A stretch of DNA of 64,000 nt, taken from Gibbula magus. Lineage: Eukaryota > Mollusca > Gastropoda > Trochida > Trochidae. The position numbers and the translations under genes are program-made. This document shows, piece after piece, positions 1-11,565 of this stretch. Every line of letters starts with the position of its first letter. Within the stretch, counting starts at the first letter, position 1. The notes beneath the pieces are model-generated. The model ran no database searches and had not been told where the DNA came from. It was given only the letters and a program-made list of their open reading frames with translations. The DNA lies in contig OW388300.1 of the NCBI GenBank assembly GCA_936450465.1, positions 54,278,035-54,342,034 of the forward strand, given 5' to 3'.

Positions 1-19
1 AATGACCTTCGAAATATCC

Positions 20-509
20 AGTCAGAGTGAAAAGACCATTGTCAATCAAGCACTATACCAAAGTAGCTCAATATTGATCTGAATCGTTGTTTACAAGGCC
101 ATAAAGAGACAAGATAGAATATTTTATGTATCTGTAGAATTGTATACCGGGATCAGAAGGAATTGAATGACATCTTATATAATGCATTAACATGTTATTT
201 CAAGGCATTTCAACTACAAACAAGAACCTCTGTGTCCTACCTGTACAACATCATCCCCGAGGATTCCTTATATGATTGTGTGAGGTGTTGAACGTACTCA
301 CTTGACATGGATGATTGTGACTTCTCAAACTACAACTCCATCCCAAAAGTTTGTTCTCTTGCTTGTGTTTCTCAGTGGAAAAAAGTATGTAATAAAGTCG
401 AAATTGATAGTTTTGCATATTTTTTCGGAATAAGACAGTTGAGTGTGCCACAGCACACTCTAATTGCAATTATCCTAGTGCACTGTAACAGTATTGCTCT
501 TCGAAGTGG
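20..509. repeat. Diverged tandem duplication, unit A, left part
   Basis: This stretch is clearly similar along its length to 3787-4320. Shared landmarks include TTGTCAATCAAGCAC, GGAATTGAATGACAT, CATCCCAAAAGTTTGTTC and CTCTAATTGCAATT. The copies differ by many substitutions and small indels, so the duplication is old. Unit A is interrupted at 509/3309 by an LTR element and resumes at 3309. Short open frames here are not conserved between the two units, so I do not call a gene. Similarity appears to reach the left edge of the window. Confidence 0.7.
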
Positions 510-946
510 TGTAACATAGTCATTCAATAATATGTATGTTGTTAGCATCTTGAATGTGTTGTACCTGCTAATACCATCTTCACAGAAGTTTAATATAATC
601 TACTTAGGGACCAGGGTGATACATGCTACTCCCTACCCGTAATCTGTTTGCAAACGTGTTGTTAGGATTAGTTGCTAGATGGCTTGTGCCTATAAGACTC
701 GGGATCGAGAAAGGGGAGGCAGAACGGCTCTGAGAGCGGACTGGACCACAGAGATGTGAGGACCCACGAGACTCGCACGGGTGATGGCCGGAGGTGGTCC
801 AGGGAGGAGAGGAAGCTTGGAGTATGACTGTTGCACTAAGCTATGCTAATCCAGTCTAGTTGTTGTCATCATTAAATGCCGGTCAACTTGACCAGAAAAG
901 CCAGACCTGTTTTTGTTGGATCTTCGAAGTGTGCTGTTGTGCTACA
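510..946 (+). repeat. 5' LTR of the non-autonomous element
   Basis: 437 bp, TG..CA ends, two mismatches to the right LTR. It lies immediately 3' of target-duplication copy GTGG (506-509). Confidence 0.88.
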
Positions 947-2126
947 CAGGGATCCTTTTGGTGCCGTGACCCGGATCCAACAAACAGGGACCATCTGGGA
1001 ATTGGTATGTGTGGATTGTTTGATAACCTTCTCTCTTCTCTGGACCAGTGTTTGAAGTGTATATATGTAGGTATGTATCTATGAATATACTAGTTTGGAA
1101 GAAGACGGGACTAGGGGATATGATGGATTAAGGATTTAGGATCAACGCTTATATGCACAATCGGTTCAGGGGTTTAACAGGAAATGATATACCTGTGAAT
1201 GGTTGACTGAGTCAAAATGGGGTCACGTTCTGTTTTGATTGAGCAGTCTGATGGTAGGAATAGCTAATGGGCTATTACAGAGTATTATTTTAATGCGAAC
1301 ATTCGATCAGGGCTAAGACAGATGCTGTCATGGAAAGGCTAGAATTAATAGTGTCAATGAAGTTGAGTTGACTGGGAATAACGTATGGAAGATGGGGAGG
1401 GCTGGCAGTTGGATGAAGTTGGGAAATCCTAAAGTCTGAGGCAGTGTTGGATTAATATCTGGGTACATTACGGTATGTGAATAAGACCGAGAAGGCATCA
1501 CAGTAATGTTGTAACTCAGGAGATAAAACTCCACACTGATTGATTTGAATGATCTTGTAGTCAGACCGGTTACTTTTGGATAATCCATCTGAAGAGAGTA
1601 ACATGTGCCTCTGATGGATAAGTCCTGGGTCTGGAGGTCAGGGATAGACCTACTAAATCCAACCAAGCATAAGGTTAGGCAAAGGGTAGTTCTAGGGCTA
1701 AAGAAATTGATATGAACACCCAATAATCATGAAGTCTTAAGGGGAAAATAACACAACGCAAAGGTAGGAATTTACTAGCTGTACCCGGCGCTGGGACGAG
1801 TGTACAGGGACTAATAAATTTGACTCTGATGGTCATGAACGGTAGGAATTTACTGTAGACTATAATCCCTCTGGCATAAGAGATTACAGCTTAAAGAGTA
1901 AATATACATGTATATAGGTGAAAATGTAGACGATCATGTGCGTTACTTAGATGGTTTATTCAAGGCAGTACCGAAGTATGGGAAATGTTACTTTCTGGGA
2001 ATATAGGTTATTGAGCTTGGAAGTATATTACTATAACATGGAAGATTAAGTAACTGTAGGGTTTGGATAGGGAACCCTGAGAAGAGAGGATGGGGAAATG
2101 ACAATTGGCATGTCCAACGACCGGGT

Positions 2127-2480
2127 GTGTCTGCTGAAACAGAAGACGTGAATGTCATCATAGGATATGATGAATCTGCTGCACCCCCACGTGAGGATGA
2201 CCAAAGTCTCCAGATAGAAGATGGAAATTGACAGCCGTAGACTCGACCCCGGGATGTGATCGACGGAGCAGTGCACCCTTGAAAATATGAGGGTGTTGAA
2301 TACAAAATTGGTGATTAAAGATACATGACGGTGTCTGCCGAAGCAGGGGACGTGGTGATCGTCAGTAGATCGGATTGATCTGCACCTCATGTATGGATCA
2401 CCAATGTTTCCGGAGCGAATGTGGGAATCCGTCAGCTGGAGGAGCAACCCTGGTGTTTCTCGGAATGAAGAACCCGGATA
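2127..2480. repeat. Diverged tandem duplication (period 204) inside the LTR element
   Basis: GTGTCTGCTGAAACAGAAGA at 2127 is matched by GTGTCTGCCGAAGCAGGGGA at 2331, and similarity continues through CTGCACC, GGATCACC-like and GTCAGC segments. Both units are interrupted by stops in plus-strand frames. This may be a decayed remnant of coding sequence or just a structural duplication. Confidence 0.5.
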
Positions 2481-2871
2481 GTGGGTCATGGCCAGCAAGG
2501 GAACGGGGACCAGTCTACGACGGCCAAATGATGATATGCAATTTATTGTATTGTAATTTTTGTGTGTGAATAACTTCATTGTATCAATTGGCCTTATTGT
2601 ATATGATGTACTATATATTCTTATAATGTATGCACTTGTTGTGCACTTGCTAGGTCATTGATTGTTCTGTTAATACATGATATGTTATGATAATGAATGT
2701 TTTCACGATGTCCTTGTATTATGATAATGTTACTGTGGTGAAAAAGTATTATTTGTGAATGTTGATGAATGCATAGAAATATTACAGCTATCTACTATTA
2801 ATGTTCCTTTCCTGGGTCAAGAGAACTAAAGAAATCTATGTATCATATATTTCTTGTTGGTGATGGAGTAG

Positions 2872-3308
2872 TGTAACATAGTCATTCAATAATATGTATG
2901 TTGTTAGCATCTTGAATGTGTTGTACCTGCTAATACCATCTCCACAGAAGTTTAATATAATCTACTTAGGGACCAGGGTGATACATGCTACTCCCTACCC
3001 GTAATCTGTTTGCAAACGTGTTGTTAGGATTAGTTGCTAGATGGCTTGTGCCTATAAGACTCGGGATCGAGAAAGGGGAGGCAGAACGGCTCTGAGAGCG
3101 GACTGGACCACAGAGATGTGAGGACCCACGAGACTCGCACGGGTGATGGCCGGAGGTGGTCCAGGGAGGAGAGGAAGCTTGGAGTATGACTGTTGCACTA
3201 AGCTATGCTAACCCAGTCTAGTTGTTGTCATCATTAAATGCCGGTCAACTTGACCAGAAAAGCCAGACCTGTTTTTGTTGGATCTTCGAAGTGTGCTGTT
3301 GTGCTACA
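2872..3308 (+). repeat. 3' LTR of the non-autonomous element
   Basis: 437 bp, partner of 510-946. It is followed by the second GTGG (3309-3312). Confidence 0.88.
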
Positions 3309-3545
3309 GTGGCCATGGGAGAAACTTTTCAAAACTACAGTTTTTATTTTCTTCTGTAAAATTTCCAGTAAGTGATCAACTGTGTCAGACATTGATAATT
3401 TCCCCTTAATATCCGTCAATGGACTTTTTGTTTTTTTTCTAACGTTAAATCATAATGTAAACTTTTATAAAAAAAATTAAGGAAATTTGAATTTTCCACC
3501 TACATTGTATTTCATTATAAGGAACCTCTGAATGTTTAATTTTTA
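3309..3545. repeat. Diverged tandem duplication, unit A, right part
   Basis: Resumes the unit broken at 509 and matches 4300-4490. Shared landmarks are GGCCATGGG/GACCATGGG, GTCAGACATTGAT, CTAACGTTAAATCA and GGAAATTTGAATTTTCCACC. Confidence 0.68.
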
Positions 3546-3786
3546 TTTATTAATTTTTAATTATTAACGTCTAGATGAGCCTCAGAATGAAGGGACAAGC
3601 ACAAAACCAAAAATCGCAAGAGAAAAACATTTCTTACATGTCTGAATATGGCTGATATACTGAAGTGTTTGCTTTCAGAACCACTATGCAGATGGAATTG
3701 TCTCGAAAACAGGAAATGTTACTGCAACTAATGTAGGTCATATCCAAACCTCTGAACGTTACTTTAATTATTAATCTCTAAATGAG

Positions 3787-4500
3787 CGTCAGAATGAAAT
3801 AAATATTGTCAATCAAGCACAATACCAAAGTACCCAAGTATTGACAAGATTTGTTGTTTACAACGCCATAAAGGCAAAAGATAGAACATTCTGTATAGCT
3901 GTAGAAGTGAGTACCAACACTATTAGGAATTGAATGACATTTTGTATAATGTATTGACAAGATGTTGTGCATTTCAACAACAAAGTACCTTTGTGATCCA
4001 CCTATACAACAACGTCCCCGGGGGTTGGCTTTATAGTTGTGTGGTTTTGTTGAACACGTTCACTTGTCTTGGAGGATTGTTACTACTCAGACTACTGCTA
4101 CATCCCAAAAGTTTGTTCACCTACATGTGTTTCTTAATTCAAACATCATGTAATATAGTATGTCTTTAAAGCATTGTATCAACGCAAAACCTATCATTGT
4201 GAATTTTCACTTTTTCACAAAAGACAGATGAATGTTCCAAAACATACTCTAATTGCAATTCTCCCAGTACATTGTAACAGTTTGGCAGCTCTTCCAAGTG
4301 ACCATGGGTCAAACGTTTCAAATCTACAGTTTTCATTTTTCAAGAGATCAACTTTGTCAGACATTGATTATTTCCTCTTAATATCAGTTAAGGGACTTGT
4401 AACTTTTTCTAACGTTAAATCACCATGTAAACTTTTATATGAAAATTAAGGAAATTTGAATTTTCCACCTATTTCATTATACGAAAATTTAAAACGTTGC
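3787..4500. repeat. Diverged tandem duplication, unit B (uninterrupted)
   Basis: The intact partner of 20-509 plus 3309-3545. Where unit A carries the LTR element, this copy reads CTTCCAAGTGACCATGGG without a break, giving an in-window picture of the site before insertion. Part of the unit (about 4085-4140) recurs inverted at about 4625-4690, sharing AGGTGAACAAACTTT and GGGATG. No protein family is recognised in its frames. Confidence 0.68.
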
Positions 4501-7332
4501 ACCTCTGACGATCACATGGCAAGTTTTAGAATTATTAGTGTATACATGGATATGAGATGATTCTTTGTCATTGTAATTGGATTAAGTTTAATGATGTCAT
4601 AATATGAAACAATTTACATGATTTTTGCACTAAGGTACACACGTAGGTGAACAAACTTTCGGGATGCACCCGAGACTACATTGTTTACACTATTTACTAT
4701 ATGCACTACAAGAGGAGAATAACAACATTATATTGCTAAAATGTTGGAAGGTACATGCGAACTTCTGTCACCTATGTGAACCATTATCTCCCAGACATGC
4801 ACAAAGATTAAAGCATATCTAGAACGAGTATTTGATGAAATCACAAAGCTTAATCACCTGAAGACAGATGTTCTCCTTCTTCACAAGTGATAACTCACGC
4901 ATGTTTCTAAATCATCCCAACAGTGGACAGTCTTTGAAGGGCTTTTAGAAGTGGAATACATAAACAAAAAATTAACTGGATAAAAACAATTTCTTTATTG
5001 TGAACATACATTGTACTTTTTTGAAAGCTGTGGACTATTTAATGAAGGTTATGTAGACAACTGATCTTATATAATTCTTAAAATATCACACAGACATGTT
5101 CTCTATAGTGTAATGGCTTTTCATTATAGATTACCCGGAGTGTTTGTAACTCACATTCAGTTGACAGTGAAATGAGACACAGCTGTACTTTTAGAATCTT
5201 AAGACTAAAGTCGTGTATTACACTGTGTTCTTTATTGCAATGCTGTACTTGAAGGTAGAAAGAACTGTATAATGATAACAAGAGAGCGTCAAGTTCTCCA
5301 GTGATATCATTCAGTCCTACGACATCCCTTTGGGTAGACGAGGATATTACGAGATATATATCCTGAGTTATCGGTTTCATCAAATATATAACAAGTATTT
5401 CAATAATCTTTTATTTAATACTGAAGAGGCCACAGGCCTATAGTACATAATTTGTGGTATAATGATACATGGATATACATTTACACTGTATAACATTGCA
5501 TAGTACAAGCATATATAGAGTTTGATTATTACTGCTCTAAATAGTAGAAAGTTTTAGAAAAGCCCAACTATTTATAACAGCTAACACATTCTGATGGGAA
5601 TGTTATAGATAAGATAACGAATGTAACAGATAAGATGATCATGTTTTGGATGTGTACTTAAATTAAAACCGTCGTCATCTCTACTAAATCAGCTATAACG
5701 AAAGTGATCTGATGTGTCGAGGTTTGCCAGAATCAACCTCATTACAGCATGATTGAGAGGAACTGACTGTGAGAGGTTATGTTACATGAACTAGAACTTC
5801 AGATTGTCATGTAGAAACTGAGTTGAGATATCATTATTCAAACTAATATGGTTAACAGTTTCATGCACCCTGTGTCCATACATTTCCTGGTTGATCAGAG
5901 ACAGCACAATGTGGACATGATTTACATGCAGAGAAATAACGAGACAAGCCAAGAGACCACTTAGAGATCGTAAAATTCTTCTTTTTTAATTATTAAGCTT
6001 TCATGAATTTAAATTCAGTTATTGTCCCAAATAAGTTAGGGCTCTTAGCAACATTTTACAATAGAAATATGGATCCAATGATTTCCATAATGCTGGTTGT
6101 TATGCCCATAAACTCTGAAACTGATTTGTTCTAAAAGTCGGAGGTATTTATTGAAAATATGCTGGTTACTGAACGTTTTATCCACAGAAATGATTTGGGG
6201 TTAGATTATAGGAGTATTCATTTGTAGTCTTTGCAGTTCTTTATGTAAGATGCAATATTTCTTAGAAATAGGCCTAATCTTCACAAAGGTCATAAATTCT
6301 CCTTCTCGGTATCTTTTTATTAGTGATAAGGTGTTAAATGGATTCTCAATGGACATCAACTGATATCTGACAGATGACAGATTTGTTTCAAATATATATT
6401 ATAGTCATATTTTTTTTTTAAAATAGCCTATATTTTGGTCACAGTATCTTCTCTACAGGGATCCTGCGCCACGGTGACATCACATTGCAGATGGTAGAAG
6501 AATGTCACTCTTTTAAACACAGCCCAATGCCTAGAAAATCTATCTATGTCATAAATGCTGCAGATAAGCAATAACAACCAATAGCTTCAGCTGATAATTA
6601 TACAGATAAAATAACTAGCTGTTTACACATTCACAGCTTCAAAACTCTACTGAAAACCTTCAATGGATGCAACTGATAGAAACTTAGAAGGTGACCTAAA
6701 TTGGCAGCTTGGTTAGTTGCCCAGTGAGTTGAAAAAGAAGAAGGAATAAAATTGTCCATTACATCAGAAATTATATGTTTATGCAGCGAGCACGCCCCAT
6801 TCGTCGTGTGGATTTCCTTATTATCATATGACAAATTGATTTTCATAATGACCATTGTTAAAATAGCTGAACTTCCTCATGCAGTAACTAATGACCATAA
6901 ACAACATACATATGTACTGATCAACTTACATGTGAAGCATAAAACGGTCACCACTGTACAAGAGTTGAGAGATAACAGTGTATATTTCCATGTTCAGGCA
7001 AACAAAGAGATTCTTGCAATTCACTGGCGACAGAGATCCTGGCTCTGTCTCCATTCATCTGGAGGATGACGTCGAAGGAGCCTTCTAAATTTAACAGTCA
7101 TCCGTCCAATAGACATTCAAATAGCAACTACAATCTCAAATCTTTAGTTATTATCAACTTACACATCGCCAGTGCAGTTAACCACGAACAGACAGATTTT
7201 GATTGAATTCTTGAAAAGCATATTTTAAATATCACGATTTAAAGAGAAATGATCACAATTGATTCATGAGTGATGAAACATTGTCTGAGCGCTCTGAAGT
7301 GAGCGCGATAAAAAAAATTAGCAAATACACAA
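4501..7332. other. No gene seen
   Basis: AT-rich DNA. Only short open frames are present, none resembling a known family or with exon-like codon use. Apart from the inverted fragment at 4625-4690 I see no structured element. Confidence 0.5.
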
Positions 7333-7540
7333 CTTGCGTCGAAAAATAGAGACTAACAACTGACACATGTGAAAATAAATGTACTTATCAGATCACATGA
7401 TAAAACAACAAAAGAAAAAGAGTGAGAACGTTTACAGTTTTCGTGGATAGAATTGAGCAAAATAAACGACTTGTGTCGAGATAGAAAGACAGACTGACAA
7501 CGTGTGTGAACAAAATAACTTATCAGATAACTAAACATAA
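7333..7540. repeat. Imperfect tandem duplication
   Basis: CTTGCGTCGAAAAATAGAGA..CTTATCAGAT is repeated about 136 bp later as CTTGTGTCGAGATAGAAAGA..CTTATCAGAT. Just upstream, at about 7290-7309, GCGCTC and GAGCGC form a short hairpin. No coding signal. Confidence 0.4.
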
Positions 7541-7778
7541 ACAGACTCTAGCTTTTTAGAAGCACAAGATGTCGTTAAATGTATTGCATGTGCATTGCGT
7601 TTCATTCATTTTAATAATTGAAGTGACCGAACTGTGACTACAGTTTTTGTTCTCTGAAGTAAGTCGAACTCTAGGCTAACAAAAATGAACAATAAACACT
7701 TTCCAGTTATTCATCTTTGAAATATGTACTCTATAACCTTTAATTTTAATCTTATTAAATAATAACTTATAAAATAAT

Positions 7779-7990
7779 ATCAACAACAACACTCGTGTTT
7801 TCCTTCAGCACAGATTCTCAATAGATGTGTAATTTGTTGTTTCTAAAAATAAACTTAGCTTGTATCTTCTCTTACACACTGAAAGAAACCATCAGACTTC
7901 CACATGTGCGACACGCTGTTAAGTGGAGATGACTGATAGTGAGTTTCTGCATCTGTTTTATATTGAAATTGAGTTGTTGACCTGATACTG
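7779..7990 (+). repeat. Dispersed repeat of about 200 bp, copy 1
   Basis: Matches 41620-41822 in the same orientation. Shared blocks include GATTCTCAATAGAT, AAAATAAACTTAGCTT, CACACTGAAAGAAACCATCA and GTTAAGTGGAGATGACTGAT. Noncoding, with no ends typical of a DNA transposon recognised. Confidence 0.72.
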
Positions 7991-8014
7991 TATCCATGCT
8001 TTAAAACTCATCTT

Positions 8015-8300
8015 TCAGCGGCCATGTCGACCGAATGTCTTCCGAAGAACTCGGCTTTTCACTTGTAAGGGTCTTTCTGTCCTTCGTATATGTCTGATGT
8101 AAATCTCACACATGAACCTTTTGGGGTATTTGTCTCTGATTTGGTCTTTTTTATTTATAAGCATATTTATGATCAATAGTTTGCTGTCCTTCGTATATTT
8201 ATGATGTAAATAATACAAATGGTTTTCTTTATTTATAAGCATATTTATGATCAATAGTTGGCAAAGAATGGCAAATTCCGAGGAAAACACATTAAAGTCC
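8015..8300 (+). repeat. Dispersed repeat with internal tandem duplication, copy 1
   Basis: Related to 32282-32490 in the same orientation (GTCTGATTTGG, TTATTTAT, GAAAACACATTAAA). Within this copy a roughly 80-100 bp unit is duplicated: GTCCTTCGTATAT starts at about 8088 and 8186, each followed by an identical stretch ending TGATCAATAGTT. The copy at 32 kb has a single unit, so the duplication arose here. The minus-strand open frame over it is a by-product of the repeat. Confidence 0.62.
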
Positions 8301-11221
8301 ATTTGTGAAATGTTTTATCCTTACCCGACTGAACACAATTGAACAATACAATTACACAACCAAAATGTGACCAGTACTGTAGATTTCTACAAAAAGAGCC
8401 TCATTTTTACTGTACTGTACTCATTTTTATTTATACTGTAGTAAACAGCATGTTGAAGTGACGACGGCCAACATTTCACATACTCTATTTTTTGTATATT
8501 CCTCTAATTTTCATTTAGTCAAATAAAATAAAATGTAATCCCCAGAGCAACTATATTCTAAGATTGAATACATATCACTATAACATGATGGTCCTTTGTA
8601 AGTACATTTGCTGTAATGTTGACCTCCACAGAAAATCAAATTACAAGTTTTTCGATAGGAAATTGTATATTTTTAATAAAGTTATAGGATGCATTCCTAT
8701 GTCCATTCCAATGTAGCAAATGAGACAAATCTTTGTCTTTGAAATTACTGAACACAATATGTTATTCCAAATGTTTTTTTTCTAACTCAGTTTTTCAAAC
8801 TTTTAAAATTCCTTGTCTGCTGAAACGCCATACGTCCTTTAAAGATTTAGGAAGAACAATATTGTTTCCTATAAAGAAGGACGTTATGCTCTATTTGATA
8901 TGATGATAAACACAATGTATATGCAGTGTTATCAAATATCTACTGATATCATTGAATGAGGGTTGAATAACATCATTTCATATTGATCAGGGGTAAATCA
9001 ATGTATAATGCATTGGAATTTGGTCATGCTGGCTGAGCAGTCTCTCCTGGGTCGACGTGACCTGCTTCTCTGACAGTTTGAGTGACTGCAGACATCACGA
9101 CTGTCAGAATCTATGAACAAATCAGTTGTGTACTAACTGTTGCTAGTCTTTACCTGCCCATTACTGTGTAGAAAATGATGGGACTACAAATCGAATGTAT
9201 GGCTAGTCTTAACAAATTTCCACTAAGATTGGCTGGATTATAGATTTTCATATTGACAGAAAAATCAGTGTACGATATTCCAAGATTGATCACGCTGTCA
9301 AAACATTGAATTCTCCCGAGAACCACTACAACCTGCTTCCAGCAACTAGACCCTTAGCTTTCTCCGACCTAATGTTGGATCAAAGAGGGAGACGCATTCC
9401 ACTTAAAGGAAGCTGATATTTGTTTGGCTTTTGTGTTTTCCCATTTTTTCAGAAAGCGACCAGACCACGTAATGCTGTTTGTATACACTCATTCGGGAAT
9501 ACAATAATAATACATTGCAGAAGATGGATCGCAAAATAACAATCTCTTGCAAAGAAATAATTATTTTCTTTGTTGTCTGTTAGTGTGCTGTGAATATGAA
9601 TTTACTTATATTAATTGTTCTTTGAATCATCACTGGGTTCTTTCAATTACCTTACCAGAAGGTATCTACCACATTTATAAGTATTGTGTTTACTTCATTA
9701 ATTAGATTGTTTGCATTCTATGTATTTCAAACTGTAACACACCTTTCTATCTATTCTAAATGATTGTTTAATGAATTACTAGTTTATTTCCCCGTATTAC
9801 TTACATAAATTTGTCATCTGTATAGATTGTAAAAGGAACATTTTCTCAAACAGTTTTACACTAGAGTTAATAGCAATAGGAAGATAAAACGCAAACAGTT
9901 ACATGAGCAAGAATAGAATAACCAACTGTGAAACGTAAGTTCTTGCATGTACATAAAATGTATAACATTCAATTGGGAGTCGTGAATACAGAGTGTATAC
10001 TTACAGAGTTCGACACTAGTGCAAGACTCTATTTCCACAAAATGTGGATGAAAACAGACAAACATTCTTTAAAATATTATTTGATTATGGATTTAGGTAT
10101 TTATGCTCGCACTATAATACTATGTCTTGATGATGTGAAGGAAGATTCAAATATATATGTTGTTACAAAAGCAGACTTATTAATACCTATAATAACAAAT
10201 AAACTATAAAACTACAGAAGTTCATTCGACTTTCCCTGTGTGCACGTGGTTCATCTACATTAGGCTGATAATGATGTGAACTTCAGTAGCAGAATGGTGG
10301 CGACAACTTTTTATCGAGGAATTTATAAGAACATTTGTTACAGAAGATTTATATTATACACAGGAATTGTTTTTCTTTGTGAAATAATGTCATAAACATT
10401 ATCAATTTTAGATTTATGTTTATCGACTTGAAGCATGCAAATATATTACATGTGTCAAAAGGTGTCGGAAACAGAACACAAATTATCTACAAAGTTTGCA
10501 TGCAATAAGACGATAAGAAACAAAATTCGAACCTTTTAAATGTCATCTTACTCAACATAAATAACCAAACTAAAGATCCACTTCATTTCCCGTGAGAATG
10601 GAAATTATAGGTTCATGTGTAAGATAATTATCTACTAAACTCAAACACTGACACACTCTCAGTATCAATGGAGCTATTTGAAATCTAAGTGAAACACTTC
10701 TCGACATGGATCAATAAATAAACAGAATTACTTTTTTTCATGTGTAAACTCCAGTATTGACTCCATATAAGTCTACTTAACGACTCATTAAAACATGGTT
10801 GCTTTTTTAGCACCCAGGATATATCAATGTTATGTTTGTAACGTTCCTGATATCATGTAAGAAAAGAAATGAAATCATAAACCGAATCAATAACTTACAC
10901 TATTCATCTTACTTCTACTGTCGTGAGACGTTAAATAAATGCTGAAGAAAACGACCCCATAAGGTTTATGACTATGATTGAAATATAGAACTGACAATTC
11001 CAGAAACCATCAGAGATTTAGACAGATCACTAGACACATAGAAATATATAAAAGACAAAATTCTACTCTAGCAGAGAAATTAAAACACTTTGTCGAAAAA
11101 GGGGTTAAAAGAATCCTTGTAGAAAGAGGGGTGAAAGAATCCTTGTAAATCTGTGTAATAAATTTTACTCTTAAAATGATAAAACCAATAGTGTTACTGT
11201 TCTTATGAAATAAATACTGAC
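8301..11221. other. No gene seen
   Basis: AT-rich intergenic DNA. The only structure noticed is a direct repeat of about 27 bp at about 11094-11147 (AAAGAATCCTTGTA twice). Short open frames near 9.9-10.2 kb lack any family resemblance. Confidence 0.5.
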
Positions 11222-11418
11222 TGAAAAAACTGTCAAGGCACTTCATTCTCAAACTAATGGTCAAACCTCCTGGCAAAGTCAAAACACGTGGTCAGCCATT
11301 ATCTGTTTATTACCAACCGGAAACAGTACATAAAATCCGGAGAACACTGACTTCGGTTAACCGGCAACAAACATATACGTTAATAAAAGCCGGGCAAAGG
11401 GGTTTGCACTTCTTGACA
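11222..11418 (-). repeat. 3' LTR of the BEL element
   Basis: 197 bp with TG..CA ends. One mismatch to the other LTR. The CTGAC target duplication is immediately to its left. Confidence 0.95.
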
Positions 11419-11565
11419 GCCGCCCCCAAATTTGGCACAAATTTGAAACATAAACAAATAATAATCAACTGATAATGATCATTAATGTCTACAGCTTCTG
11501 AACGTTAAATCATCTTCAACTGAGCACTGTCACAGTTCAGGCAACACTGGACAAGTCCGTAAAAC

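Larger units (their letters stand above)
510..3308 (+). mobile_element. Non-autonomous LTR retrotransposon (2.8 kb, no pol)
   Basis: Two direct 437-bp LTRs (510-946 and 2872-3308) begin TG and end CA and differ at two bases (580 versus 2942; 850 versus 3212). GTGG occurs on both sides (506-509 and 3309-3312), a 4-bp target duplication. A primer-binding-site-like TGGTGCCGTGACCCGGAT lies at 959-976, which sets plus-strand polarity, and a purine-rich GGTGATGGAGTAG precedes the right LTR. The 1.9-kb interior has no frame resembling gag, protease, reverse transcriptase or integrase, so it would need enzymes supplied in trans, as LARD/TRIM elements do. Family assignment (BEL or Ty3) is not possible from this copy. 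Near-identical LTRs indicate a recent insertion. Confidence 0.88.

Noticed and set aside
1328..2579. Minus-strand open frames of 131, 105 and 177 codons
   Set aside because: They are antisense to the LTR element, overlap one another and resemble no gag, pol or host family.
6752..7069. 105-codon plus-strand frame
   Set aside because: Isolated, with no domain, signal or splice context.
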